A DNA stretch of 64,000 bases from Podospora pseudoanserina. Taxonomy: Eukaryota; Ascomycota; Sordariomycetes; Sordariales; Podosporaceae. The stretch is from the NCBI RefSeq assembly GCF_035222485.1, contig NC_085920.1, positions 7,984,001 to 8,048,000 of the forward strand, read 5' to 3'. Within the stretch, counting starts at the first letter, position 1, and the number at the start of each line of letters is the position of its first letter. Shown piece after piece: positions 44,827-56,176 of this stretch. A program made the translations under genes and the position numbers. Under the pieces are notes generated by a model. It did no database searches and was not told the origin of the DNA. It worked only from the letters and a program-made list of their open reading frames with translations.

Positions 44827-45627
44827 TTTGATTACCTGAACGTTGTTGTTGGTGCTCGTGTTGGTGAGTGGATGGTAAAAGTGCTGCTGTTGTAGTCCTC
44901 GTCGTGGACAGAGTGGATGGACCTCTATTACTACTGATCAATGAGATCTTTATAGATGTGTGGTTCATGAATATATTCCACCTTGTCAGCCGTGGCTTTC
45001 CCGATTCGTCAACGCCGACGTCAATGTCGACGTACGCGTACATTGCCAAGATCTCTTCATCTTTGTCGCTGGTGCCTACCAGATCGCAATCTCGCCCAAG
45101 AATCGTTGCTATTGACGCCTCGCCGGCATGTAGTCGTCACGGAATGCGATGTTGAAGCCAATCGACTTGATAGTGTTTTGTAATCAACATTTACTCAGCA
45201 GTGTATAGTAAGCAGACTTGTGTAAGCAGCGACACAATTAGCAGATGCCAAGCAGCGCCTTCTTTCAGCCCTGAGGCTGCCAGTCCAGACTATGCCGCCC
45301 TTGGTATTCCAAGGCCCAGCCCTGCAACTGGAACCCGTCATCAGAGTCGGTACCACCACGCAAAGCTGGCGTAGGTATCGGTGTCGGAGGCCGCGGGTTC
45401 CAGCATGCGTGACCATGCGCGTCCCGACCGCTTCACTGAATCAATGAGGGTTCAGCCTCTGTTCAGAAAACGGGTGATTTCCCCAGCTCCATCCGTTTTA
45501 GCAACCCATGTAGAGTCAAAAAGACCTCCTTTCCTCTTGTTGAACCCATATACACGGAGTGAGTATCTACAGAAACAGTTTGCCCTCGCAGTAATGTTGA
45601 ATTTCGTCCCATTTTGATTTCCCAGAA
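44827..45627. other. Intergenic region
   Basis: About 800 bp between the NmrA-like gene start and the 3' end of the folate gene. No gene is supported. Confidence 0.55.
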
Positions 45628-47375
45628 TCAATACCGCCAGATAGCATCCGCCATCGCTACCACCTGCGCCATCTCCCTGACATCATGGACCCTCACCACG
45701 TCCGCTCCTCCTTGAACAGCAGCCGCAACTGTCGCGGCCGTGCCCCATATTCTCTCCTTCGGCGTCGGTACGCCTGTCACCCTCCCAATGAAGCTCTTCC
45801 TGCTGGACCCGACAAGCCACGGCAGACCTTGCAACCCAGGCCAGAACCTGAGCTCATCCAAGTGCCTCAGCACATCGACATTTTGCCAGCCAACCTTGGC
45901 GAAGCCTAACCCAGGGTCAAGCACGATCCTCCACCGTCTAACACCAGCCGTCTCGGCAGCCGCTACCCTCTCCACCAGTTCCTTAGCAATCCCGCCGATG
46001 AGCCCTCCTTCAGAATCAGGGTACTCAGCAAGATTGTTCATCGTCGCCGGTGTCCCCCTCATGTGCATCAGACAGATGGTTGTCCCCAACCTAGCAACAG
46101 TAGGCAACATCTCCGGGTCCATGCTTCCACCAGAGACATCGTTCACAATATCAGCGCCGGCGGCAACGGCAGCCTCGGCGACAGATGCTCGGTAGGTGTC
46201 CACACTAATGAGCACCGGCCTATCTGAGAAATGAGAGCGGATGAGCTTGATAGCCGGGAGCACTCGGTTGAGCTCTTCCTCCACTGAAACCTCGGGGCAG
46301 TTAGGGGCGGTTGACTGCCCGCCAACGTCAATCATGGTGGCGCCTGCGTCCAAGAAGGATCGTATGTTGGAGATCAAAGTTTGCTCCTCAAGGGATGTGT
46401 TTTGGCCGCCATCAGAAAAGGAGTCAGGGGTCATGTTGAGGATGCCCATGACGTGTGTTTTCCGGGCTGGATTGAGAGCCATGATGGGGGGGTGGTGTGC
46501 TGACAACGGGGTCATAGTGGTGATAGGAGTAGTAGAAGAAGGCAGGGCATCAAGTAAGTCCCGGGTTAGGGTCCATGGTCGGTCGGGGTCCAGAGGCTTG
46601 TCGGGGATAAGTCTAGGGAACCGTTGTAAGTCAAGGGTTCGTGCCAAGATAAAACGGTCAAAACAGGACTTACTCAGCAAGAGGCTTCAAGACAAACTCC
46701 CTTTCCGGGATTCCAATGTGAGGAATTGTGAGGCGCTCATGGTTGAACTTGATGTTGTCATAGAGAAGGATATCGAGGTCAATGTTACGCGGGCCCTTGT
46801 CAATGATCTTTTTGCGACCAAGGGAGTTCTCGATATCTTGGAGAGCATCCAGAAGGGCAAGTGGCTCAAGAGTTGTCTCAACCTGAGGTTTTCTTTTAGT
46901 TGCGGGTCTGATTGGTATAACGGGGGTCGGAGACCAGACGTACCTCACAGGCACCATTGACGAATCTATCCTGGTCTAGCACATACATGGGCTCCGTCTC
47001 CCACAGGCTGCTTGTGCGCTTGACCTTGATGCCCCGCGCATCCAGCTCGGCGCAGGCCTTTTCTATCCAGCCAATACGATCCCCCAAGTTGCTTCCCAGG
47101 GCGATATATGCCAGCCGCTTCCGCGCCGGATCTGGGGGAGGCGGGCTGGCCATCTTGGCAGGCAGGTTTACTTCCTTGGGCTTAAAGCTGCGCGGGAGAG
47201 TATATTTTTTGAAGCCGAACGAATCTGTTAAAGAGGGTGCTGTCTGGGAAAATTGCCGCTGTTCAATCCTGCTTAGGCGCAGGTTCTGGCAGGAATGGCA
47301 TACATGTCTGGCACTAGGTAAACTTTGTCGGGGTTGTCTCAATGACCCTGCGGCGATACGTGTGAAGCTCTTCAT
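45628..47375 (-). CDS. fol1: Bifunctional folate enzyme HPPK-DHPS (Fol1-like), 541 aa
   Basis: Joins 6-hydroxymethyl-7,8-dihydropterin pyrophosphokinase and dihydropteroate synthase, two steps of folate synthesis. Exons 46944-47375, 46674-46882 and 45628-46612; introns 61 nt each, phases 0 and 2. HPPK motifs: AYIALGSNLGDRIGWIEKAC, RTSSLWETEPMYV and RNIDLDILLYDN. DHPS motifs: VMGILNMTPDSFSDGGQNTS, MIDVGGQSTAPN, DIVNDVSGG and LDPGLGFAK. The N-terminus MKSFTRIAAGSLRQPRQSLP is Arg/Ser-rich without acids, fitting a mitochondrial presequence, as in yeast Fol1. The dihydroneopterin aldolase (FolB) domain of the yeast trifunctional enzyme is absent from the visible ORF. An in-frame ATG at 47531 would lengthen the N-terminus. 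Confidence 0.93.
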
Positions 47376-48225
47376 ATTCTGCCGCAGTGAAGTCACCGAC
47401 CGAAGTCGAGAAGTGGCTCTGTGAGTTGCTCCAGACCCGACCTTCGGAGTCTCCACCGAAAGAAATGCGGAAAGGGTTAGGGTTGAAGGCGCGGTTGACC
47501 TTATCCGTTTAAGGATTCTCAGCTGTGTCATTGGAACAACAGCCAACAGGCGGATGTGGTGGTGTCTCGGGTTCAACTCCGGGTCATGCACTTGATTACC
47601 AGCGCGCCGGGCCTGAAGGTTTCCGACGCCCCGTAGATGGAATTCCAGGGGGCGGCGAACAGAGGAACCAGCAAGAGGGACTCGGGAACATCCGTTGTCA
47701 TCGAAGGCGAGCCAGACATGTGGGAACCATCACCTGTTGACTGTGACCGTGAAACTCTCCTACGTGCAACCGTCGCCGTTGAAACGTCTGGCCTGGTCGT
47801 TGTTGATCAAGGCCTTTCAAGTGTCAATGTTCGCTATAATAAAATTAACCATGCCTTGGCTTGCCGGGTGACTTGAGAATGACAGTTTCAACGAGGACAA
47901 ACTGAACCGATGCCTCGGTCTGTCTTCGACCTCCGCAGTTCGGTCGCGCAGCCGAGTACCCCCAGCGTTCCCATGATCGCCTAATAAAGCTTAGCGTAGG
48001 GGCGCGGGCAACCTCGGCACGGCGGTGATCGTGGCCAAGGCTCAGCGTACCCCGGATTCCAAGATGCGTGTGCCTCCACAGATCCAACTGATTGATAACT
48101 GGCCTTCTTCCTCGTGCTTCGTCTTGTGTCTTTTTTGTTTTTCAGCAGCGAGATTTTTAACCTTTTTCTTTTTCACCAACACTTATTCTACCATTTCCCG
48201 TTTTGGAGTATTCACATCAGTCATC
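47376..48225. promoter_or_regulatory. Shared upstream region of the folate gene (-) and nitronate monooxygenase gene (+)
   Basis: Divergent intergenic region of 850 bp; T-rich just before the 48226 start. No gene or specific site is claimed. Confidence 0.5.
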
Positions 48226-49548
48226 ATGGCCTCTCCTCGTAAGTTCACCTCGAACCTGAATCACCCCGCGCGCACCGGCTCTCCCCTTGGCGCATTCGAA
48301 CGACCAACTGGGCGCTAACGTGAGGTTTTCACTTTGTAGAGCAGATTCGCACCGACATCACCGATCTCTTCGGGATCAAGCACCCCATCCTCCTCGCCGG
48401 CATGAACGTCGCCGCTGGCCCCAAGCTGGCGGCGGCTGTCACCAATGCCGGCGGTATGGGTGTCCTCGGTGGTATCAGCTACACCCCCGAGATGCTCAGG
48501 GAGCAGATCGATGAGATCAAGAAGCACCTTAACGACAAGAAGGCTCCCTTCGGTGTCGATCTCCTTCTTCCCCAGGTTGGCGGCAACGCCCGCAAGACCA
48601 AGTAAGACCATTCCCCAGGCGCCGACAGACCATTCATTCCTCTTCTCTCTTGCTGACCCTTTGCGCTTTTTCAGCTACGATTACACCAAGGGCAAGCTTG
48701 ACGAGTTGATTGACATCATCATCGAGTCCGGCGCCAAGCTCTTCGTTTCCGCCGTCGGCGTTCCCCCCAAGCACGTCGTCGAGAAGCTCCACAAGAACGG
48801 CATCCTCTACATGAACATGATCGGCCACCCCAAGCACGTCAAGAAGTGCCTCGACCTCGGTGTCGATATCATCTGCGCTCAGGGTGGCGAGGGTGGTGGC
48901 CACACCGGTGACACCCCCACCACCGTCCTCATCCCCACCGTTGCTCAGCTCGTCAAGGGCCACAAGTCCCCATTGACTGGCAAGCCCGTCCAGGTTGTTG
49001 CCGCCGGTGGTATCTGGAACGGTCAGCTCCTCGCCTCTGCGCTCATGATGGGCGCCAGCGGTGTCTGGGTTGGTACCCGTTTCGTCCTCTCCAAGGAGGC
49101 TGGTGCCCCCAAGGCCCACAAGGAGGCCGTCCGCACCTCGGGCTTCGATGACAACATCCGCACCACCATCTTCACCGGTCGCCCCATGCGTGTCCGCGCC
49201 AACCCCTACATTGTTAACTGGGAGGAGGACCGTGTTTCCGAGTTGAAGCAGTGCCTCGCCAAGGGCAAGATCCCCCACGAGGTCGACCTCGATAAGCTCA
49301 TGGCTGGTGAGGTCCCATCGATTGCCGACCTCAAGAAGATCGGCCTCGTTGCTGCCTCAACCCCCGACAACGCCGAGGTTGATGTTGATGACCTCCTTGA
49401 CTCCCTCATGCCCCACCTTATGGGCAAGTGCGCCGCCGTTGTCAACGAGGAGAAGTCAGCCAAGGAGATCGTTGACGAGTTTGTCAACGATGCCGTTGCC
49501 GTCATCAAGAGGGGCAACGCCCAGCTCGTCAGCTTGCCCAAGCTATAG
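48226..49548 (+). CDS. ncd-2: Nitronate monooxygenase (2-nitropropane dioxygenase), 382 aa
   Basis: FMN enzyme that oxidises alkyl nitronates such as propionate-3-nitronate, giving protection from nitro toxins. Three exons: 48226-48238 (13 nt), 48340-48601 and 48675-49548; phases 1 and 2 fit. The start MASPQQIRTDITDLFGIKHP leads into the TIM barrel with ILLAGMNVAAGPKLAAAV and NAGGMGVLGG (FMN site). QGGEGGGHTGD carries the catalytic His (about residue 168) of class I enzymes, as in Neurospora Ncd-2. VVAAGGIWNGQLLASALMMG and GVWVGTRF form the phosphate-binding end. The length matches the Neurospora enzyme. Strong codon bias (C-ending codons) suggests high expression. No targeting signal. Confidence 0.95.
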
Positions 49549-50737
49549 AGTGTGGGAGGATATGATGGATTGGCTTTCTTGACTGTACTATAGCGTCGTT
49601 TCTGCACATATAATGACATTTCACGATTTGAATACTCCAAGTCTATGTTCACTCAAATGTTTTGGCCTGATTTTTTACGTTCGAAAGTCGATTGCAAACT
49701 GTTTCGCAGAATTCCTTACAGGCTCGGCTTGGAGCTCCACCCACTTCGGACCCCTGCCGAGACCGATCAACCAAAGCCAATAAAGTCTCGGTCGGGGGAA
49801 TGTGGGGCCGGCCGCGATTCTGGGTCGGTGTCCGGCCCACGACCCAACAGCAAAACTCGGCAAAGACAAATGGCGGTTTTGAGAAGTTGGTGGGAAACGG
49901 GCGGCCATGCACCTCACGAAGCGGCAGTTGGAGAGCTATGCACTTCTCACAAGCACCACGATTTTCTCATTGGTCAGGCTGTCGTCGACCCCAACTTTGG
50001 AGGGCACAGGAGGGCACAGCTTTGACCCCGGGTTTACCCACATATGTTTCTTTGTCGATTCTCTCAAACTTACAAAAGTCTCTCTAGCCATGGTAAAGAC
50101 CCGACCACCTTCTAACCCCAACCTCAGGCCACCTGATGGGGTCTTATGCCGGGCGTCACACAAGGTGTCTATGGCTGGGGATGGACATTAGATGATCCCT
50201 TTCTTTTGGCTGGCACCCGTCCCCCCAAGTCCTGTTGTTTCCTTTGTTTACAATCCTTGCAGATCATCACCGTCATCGTCTCATACCAAGAGCCTCATAT
50301 GACCATCATGGCCGACCTCTCAGCCACGACCGCAGCCCGCAGCCCGCAGCCCGCATCTGTTTTGTTCCTGCACGTTCCCTGGACCAGAGTGTACCCGCCT
50401 TTGGAACTGAGAATAGCCAGCTATAGACTACCACTTTGCTTGAACCTGGCGGGCCAGGTGATGCTGACGCTGTATATTAGCTGATCTCATCCTACAGGTT
50501 TCAATTCTCTCCGTCTCTCTCTCTCTCTCTCTCCTTTTTTTTTTTTGTACTTCACTATCCGTTGTTGAAGACGTCAACAACTTCCTTTCCTTTCTACCTC
50601 TTTGCGTTTCTTCACAGCCCTAGAGGCTTTATTTTTCATTCCTTTGCACTTCCGTGCCAGTCGTTCCTTGACTTTGCCTTTCAAAAGATCAGGGGCAGGT
50701 TCCCGATTTACTTACGTTCCTTTTCAGTTCAGACAAA
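49549..50737. other. Intergenic region with simple repeats
   Basis: About 1.2 kb. Contains an AGCCCGC triplicate (about 50331-50355), a CT microsatellite with T run (50514-50546) and pyrimidine-rich sequence up to the next ATG, probably promoter and leader of the SUR7-like gene. Confidence 0.55.
50514..50546. repeat. CT microsatellite followed by T tract
   Basis: About ten CT/TC repeats run into a 13-nt T run, upstream of the SUR7-like gene. CT-rich tracts are common in fungal promoters and leaders of well-expressed genes. Confidence 0.8.
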
Positions 50738-52135
50738 ATGAGAGGCTTCGGTGCAGGTGGTGATGGTGGGATGGTGGGCATGGTTCTCAAGGTTGCGCCT
50801 GTCGTGTGCTCCTTTTTCGCTTTTGTTTTTTTGGCCGTTGCCTTGTCGGCAGGAAGCTCACCGAATTATATTGAAGGGTTGAGTGTGATTAACGTATGTC
50901 AAACTGTACCCTATATATCCCCCCCTGAATAAGGTTACTGACCAAACACCCCCAAGTTCAACATGTCTACCTTTGGCAAAAACCTCATCAAGGCCCCCAA
51001 CGTCCAAGAAGCCGCCCAAGGCGGCTGTGACAAAGCCGACAACGCCGTCACGGACGCGGGCAACGCTCTCGGCAACGTAGCCGGTGGTCTCGCCGGTGCT
51101 TTCGGCGGCAAGAAGGCCGAAGAAGACGCCAAAAAGGCCCTCAACGGCGCCTCGGACAAAGTCGGCGACGGCGTCGGCGCAGCCTGCGAAAAGGGTGCTG
51201 AAATCGCCGACAAGGCCGTCCGGCTCGGCCAGGACCTCGTCGACAAGGCCCTCGGCAGCGTCGCCAAAGCCATCGGCCTCAAGGAGTACTACTCCATCCA
51301 CATCGGCGCCATGTGCGAAGGCATGTACGCGCCCCTCTTCTCCGACCCGGCCGCGGAGCCGAACGTGGAAAAGTGCACCAAAAAGTTCGTCGTCGAGCAG
51401 ACCGACCTCTCCAAATCCCTCGACGCCTCCCTCAACGTCGGCCCCTTCAAGTTCAAGCTCAGCGACGTCGGCCTGATCGACACCATCCAGGACGCCCTGG
51501 ACCTCATCCCCCGCGCCCTCGCGGCGATGGGCTTCTTCTTCCTCACCTCCGTCGTCTTCCTCGCCCTGGCGTTCCTAGGCTCGACCGCCGCCCTCGCCTC
51601 CGCCTTCGTCCCCGCCCTCGCCGCCCGCGAGACAGCCCTCATCCTGCCGACCCTCGTCTGCTTCGGAATCGGCTGGTTCCTCGCCGGGATCGGCACCCTC
51701 GGTCTCACCGCCGCCGCCGAAAAGATCAAAAACGCCGTCAACGAAGACGGCGCCAAGTTCGGCCTCTCGGCCGCGACCTCTCCGGGCCTCTACTTCCTCA
51801 TCTGGGCCGCCGCCGTCCTCTCCACCCTCGGGTTCGCCACGCTCGCCTACGCCTGGTACAAGTCCCGCCACGTCAGCGGTGACCGCTCAGAGACAGACTC
51901 CGACCTCGACGAGCAAAAGCACGTTGCCAGAGGCCAGTACCCCATCATGCAGGGGAACTACCCGCCTTCTGAGCGGGGGAGCTACTACGGCGCCCAGGAC
52001 GGACAGGACCAGATGCAGCAGGTGGATTTTGGCGGGCAGCCCCAGGGGCAGATGCGCCAGCAGGATGACACGTATCTCGGTCAGCCGGTGAACGACGGGA
52101 GGCCGAGCAAAGAGTATTACCAGCAGCAGCAGTAG
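50738..52135 (+). CDS. SUR7/PalI-like four-TM membrane protein, 444 aa
   Basis: Probable plasma-membrane (eisosome or cortical) protein of the SUR7/PalI group. Two exons: 50738-50893 and 50957-52135 (63-nt intron, phase 0). The first span VAPVVCSFFAFVFLAVALSA is followed by a long non-cytosolic loop of about 200 residues. That loop is Ala/Gly/Lys-rich with NALGNVAGGLAGAFGGKKAE and amphipathic repeats, and includes YYSIHIGAMCEGMYAPLF with a second Cys downstream (NVEKCTKK), as in SUR7-type loops. Three more spans follow: AMGFFFLTSVVFLALAFLGS, TLVCFGIGWFLAGIGTLGLT and YFLIWAAAVLSTLGFATLAY. The C-tail is Gln-rich and cytosolic (ends KEYYQQQQ). Strong C-ending codon bias. The family call rests on topology and the Cys loop. 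Confidence 0.75.
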
Positions 52136-52861
52136 AGCCCTTCAGAGAGACGGCTGGAGCTGTCTGAGCTCGTCCTTTCGTTATCTATCAACCGTCATTC
52201 GCCACTATGCATCGTCACCGGAGTTGGGGGGATTTAGGGCGTTTTAAGCATCTAATTTGCACTTTGGCTTGAAGCTGTACAACAACAGGCGTTCAGGGGA
52301 GCACTTCAGAGATCATCTTCCGTCATCACAGTCGTTATCGTCTACGCACACCTGCCAGTCATTCACTCACGATATAATAAAAATGTAATACCAGTAGAAA
52401 ATACAGAATGTCGTTATTTGCGCGCATCAAACTCGCTGATACCGGGTGGGTGTGCAACAGATATAATAAAAACGTACTTGTATTACAACCAACACCCGGT
52501 TACCCCCCATGTCATTTTTGCCAGGAAACCCTAGGATCATAACTACTCATAACAACAAAACAGGGGAACGCATTCGTGGATTCAACGTCCCTCCTCATCC
52601 CAATAGCCCCCAAAAGAAAACATAAACCGGGAATAACAACAATAGCATATCGAAAACTACTGAGAAAAAAGCAGTCTCGCACCATCCCATGATCCCATTA
52701 AAAGAAAAAGTGGCAGTCTTTGTACCGTCCAGCCATTCCATGCCCCGTACCGCGCCATAAAAGTTTGCCACAGGCTTGATCGGATTTCTGTTTTTTTGTC
52801 ACTCATCTGGCTCAACAAGGCAGAGCAAGCGCGGATGATTGTCGAAGGAAGCCTTGCTCAC
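52136..52861. other. Intergenic region between convergent genes
   Basis: 3' regions of the SUR7-like and reticulon-like genes. ATATAATAAAAA repeats near 52370 and 52461 look like 3' UTR sequence. No gene. Confidence 0.6.
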
Positions 52862-54186
52862 TTAAGCAGCGATCAAAGGCTCCTCCTCACCGGCCTTGGT
52901 AGGGGGAGCAATAGGCTCTGACTTGATGTCCTCCTTGGGAGCGACGGGGAAGTCAGTCGGCTTGAGCTCGGATTTGTGGCCATTCTCCTGACCAACAGCA
53001 CCCTTGATCAAGGACTGAGCCTTGGCGGTGTAGTCGCCCATGTACTGCTTGGTAACCTGGGTGGCTTGCTCGGTGTTCTTCTGGACCAAGGAGCGGATCT
53101 GCTCGGTCTGGTCATTGATAATCTCACCAGCGTGCTGGATCTGGCTGTCGATAAGCTCCTGGTTGGTGGTGTAAATGAGAGGGGCGAAGAAGATGACGGA
53201 GGTGGCGATGAGAGCAAGACCCCAGTACGGGACAACCTTGACCAAGTAATACGAGATGAAGGCGCCGAGGGCAACCTAGCGGGACGAGTTAGCAAAGAGC
53301 TCCGAGTCTACAGCACCGAGAGCCGAAAATATAAGCTCAATCGCCAAGGGGAACTTACAGCAGCGGAAGCCCAGATGTTCTCAGCGAAAAGGATGCGTTG
53401 GGACTCGATCACACCAAAGTTGATAAGTTCGTTGACGTCGCCAATAACGGCATCAAGTGTCTCTCGGGGAACAGTGTAGTACTTGCGAGGGCGGAGCTGG
53501 GTAGCAAAGCCATTGTTCAAAATGGCTTTTCCGGCGATCTCGGCGGCAATGGTAACACCGAGGGCCATCCATGTGAGCTTGAGACCCCATCGGAGAACAT
53601 CCAGGTATCTAACCGAGAAGATGAACGAGATGATTGTGAGGTAGGCAATTCCAGAGGCGCCTAAGAGCCTTCATCAGTACAGCTTTATATCTCGTTGGTG
53701 GATCCCACTTGAACGTACGAGGATTCTTCCATGACAACAGCTCCGAGAAGAAGGAGTGGTAATGAGTCAAGGGCTGGCCAGTAGCCGCGGTGTACGAAGG
53801 AGCGCGGCGAGAGTTGGCCAAGTTGGAAAGCTCATCCGTGGTTCTCGCGCCCTCGGCCTTGATGTTCTGAGCTACAGGGCCTGCAAGAAAAGTCGACGTC
53901 AGCATTTGCATGTGAGGATTAGGTGATGTGCAGCTTATCGTACCGCTGGTAACATTGTTGTAGGTGGCAGCAAGGTCTGCAGCAGTTATCGTCAGTTTAG
54001 GTCACAGGCGGAGAGGTATCGGCTGTCGTGGAGCTGTGAAACACCGGGGCTCGTGTTAGCTGGGTATCTTTGGGCGGACTGATTAAGGCAGCAGAAGAAA
54101 AGGAAGAGCTTCGTACGAACCTTACTGTTCTTGAGGGCATCCACGCTGGCATTCCCGTTCGCATGTCCGTTCGAAATGTCGGCCAT
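52862..54186 (-). CDS. rtn1: Reticulon-like ER-shaping protein, 323 aa
   Basis: Integral ER protein that curves tubules through paired hairpin segments. Five exons are inferred: 54126-54186, 53944-53976, 53719-53880, 53359-53660 and 52862-53275; introns 149, 63, 55 and about 83 nt; 972 nt total, phases consistent. The N-terminus MADISNGHANGNASVDALKN is polar. The reticulon domain starts at YHSFFSELLSWKNPRASGIA with hydrophobic hairpin one (YLTIISFIFSVRYLDVLRWG and on to WMALGVTIAAEIAGKA) and a second hairpin (ALGAFISYYLVKVVPYWGLA to VIFFAPLIY). The C-terminal amphipathic and coiled region includes EQIRSLVQKNTEQATQVTKQ. One exon is only 33 nt. Confidence 0.9.
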
Positions 54187-56176
54187 TTTTGATGGATATG
54201 ATGTCGTTGGGCGGGGATTATTGGTAGTTTGGCAACTGTCGAGAGACAAATTCTGGGAGTCGGGAACTGTTGGAGGGGAGCTTTCGACTGGCAGGCGACG
54301 GAGAAAACCCACAAGTGGTTGTGTGCGCTGAGGAAGTCGGTAGGAGGTGTAGACTACAACAAAGCTGTTGGTGAGTGGTGTAATTTCCTTGTGGCAGAAT
54401 GATGTCTTTTGGATTGGGGGTTCCAGGAGACGATTTGAGGATGGCAAGATGAATTTAGAGGAAGAGGGAAAGCCAAGGTGGAGGAATGACGCGAGTGGGA
54501 GGAGCTCGAGACACCAGGGCTTGCTTCCAAGTTGCTGCCTCTTCGCACACGGTGCACCGACTGATCCGTCCCGATGCTCTCTGATAGCAGACACACTAGA
54601 GCTTGGATATGATAGCATAGAGGGGCACTGCAGGCAGTTTTGGCACAGCTCTGCCCCACCAATTCTTTTTCCCTTCAAACAGTCGGCGGCACGCAAGCAC
54701 CACCTCAAGATGATGAGATCATTGCCAGCAGCCTCCCTCCAAAAACAGGATAGCCCGCCAGCCTATCAACGAGCTTCCCGATCTCCCACATTCGTTCAAT
54801 TTTGCACTGTCGGTATCTTTTCAGCTACCTGCGATCACACAACAAATAATGATATTCCCTCCTGTCTTTGTTCTTTCTTCCTGTATTCCATCTTCCTCAC
54901 CACTGCGATAAGCCCCTTGACTAAGAACAATTTTGCATCCAACTCTAGCGTAGCACCCTGACGTGCCTTGGCTCTCTCTCTTATCCCTTGTCCCCTGTCC
55001 CTCTCTTCGGTACGTGTCTCTTGGCCTGCTTGTGCCCTTCGAGTTCTAGCCCATAATGGATTTCACATGCTATTTTTTCCCACTTTGACGCGCCGTTTCG
55101 CCCCGGCAGCATCCTTGACTGCCCCTCAAAAATCCACTCTCTTCTTCTTGCTTCTTCCAGAACGTCCACACACCCCCAGCTCCGATAACCGATGACGTGG
55201 GTGAGAGCACACAAGCACACGACACCACTGACAACACCACACCAACTCAAACGACCCAAAAAATAAAAGAGGGATTTCCAGTGCAGCCAAGCGTCCCAGC
55301 CGGTTACCTCCATCAACATCAAAACCTGCAACGTAACCTCGCTTTTCTTAAACCTGCTCACGTCAACGGGATCTTCAGCAAGAGAGAAGGGACTTGACGC
55401 AGGTGAATCAAGTTAGCTTTTCTTGTCTACTGCAGGGATGGATGCTTGTGCATAACCCACTTTGGATGCACAGATCCACCTGTGAATAGCCTCACCACCT
55501 CCTGATATGGTCAAAGTCAACATTTGAGTATAAGGCAGTTTACACCGGAAGGCTTTCTTGAGAAACAAGTGGCCTATGCATCTTCATCAGCAATTTTATG
55601 CTAGTGGTGCAGCATAGCCAGCTACTTTCACGGGAAACAAAGCCCTCAGTTCCTCTTCTAATGCTTTCTGATTTAAGCAGTAGTGGGTACGCTATACACT
55701 ATACTCAGGCTTATATACCTGTCATTCTCATCTCTACTCCCTTGATATCCCACCCTGCATTCACCGACTTCCCCTCTGTTTGTGCAAACTCAACATACCA
55801 CAACAGCAACCCACAACCTATAAACTACTGGTATCTCATATTGTTTCAATAAACACAACCTTCTCCGCCTCGCCTGTGGACAGCTATTGTTCTTAACTGC
55901 ATATATGGCATATGCCCCTCCTGAAATCCACCGAAGCAGTAACACGAAACCATCAAATTATATGTGCCCAAAAGAGAAAACTTGCGCCCAAGCGCCTCCA
56001 AATGAGGTGTAATAGAAGGAAAACCAAAAACACAACATAACCGCCTCCCCATGCCTTCTAGGTCATGGAGACATGCTCATTATAATAAAGCCCAGCAATA
56101 GAAAATCATCAGCCATGAAACACCACCACTCTCAAAACAGCAAGCCAGCCAGTGTATCACATTCATCTTAGCCAGC
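54187..56176. other. Intergenic region, no supported gene
   Basis: About 2 kb between the reticulon start and the 3' end of the TBC gene. Open frames such as 54368-54961 (+) have no start context or domain support. It includes the reticulon promoter. Confidence 0.55.

Noticed and set aside
47555-47590. T-loop-like GGTTCAACTCC sequence resembling a tRNA 3' half
   Set aside because: No matching acceptor stem, D-arm or anticodon arm within about 90 nt upstream.
48634-49278. 214-codon frame antisense to nitronate monooxygenase
   Set aside because: Shadow produced by the strong C-ending codon bias of the real gene; no independent support.
51313-51882. 189-codon Arg/Pro-rich frame inside the SUR7-like gene
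   Set aside because: Shadow frame of a GC-rich, biased coding sequence.
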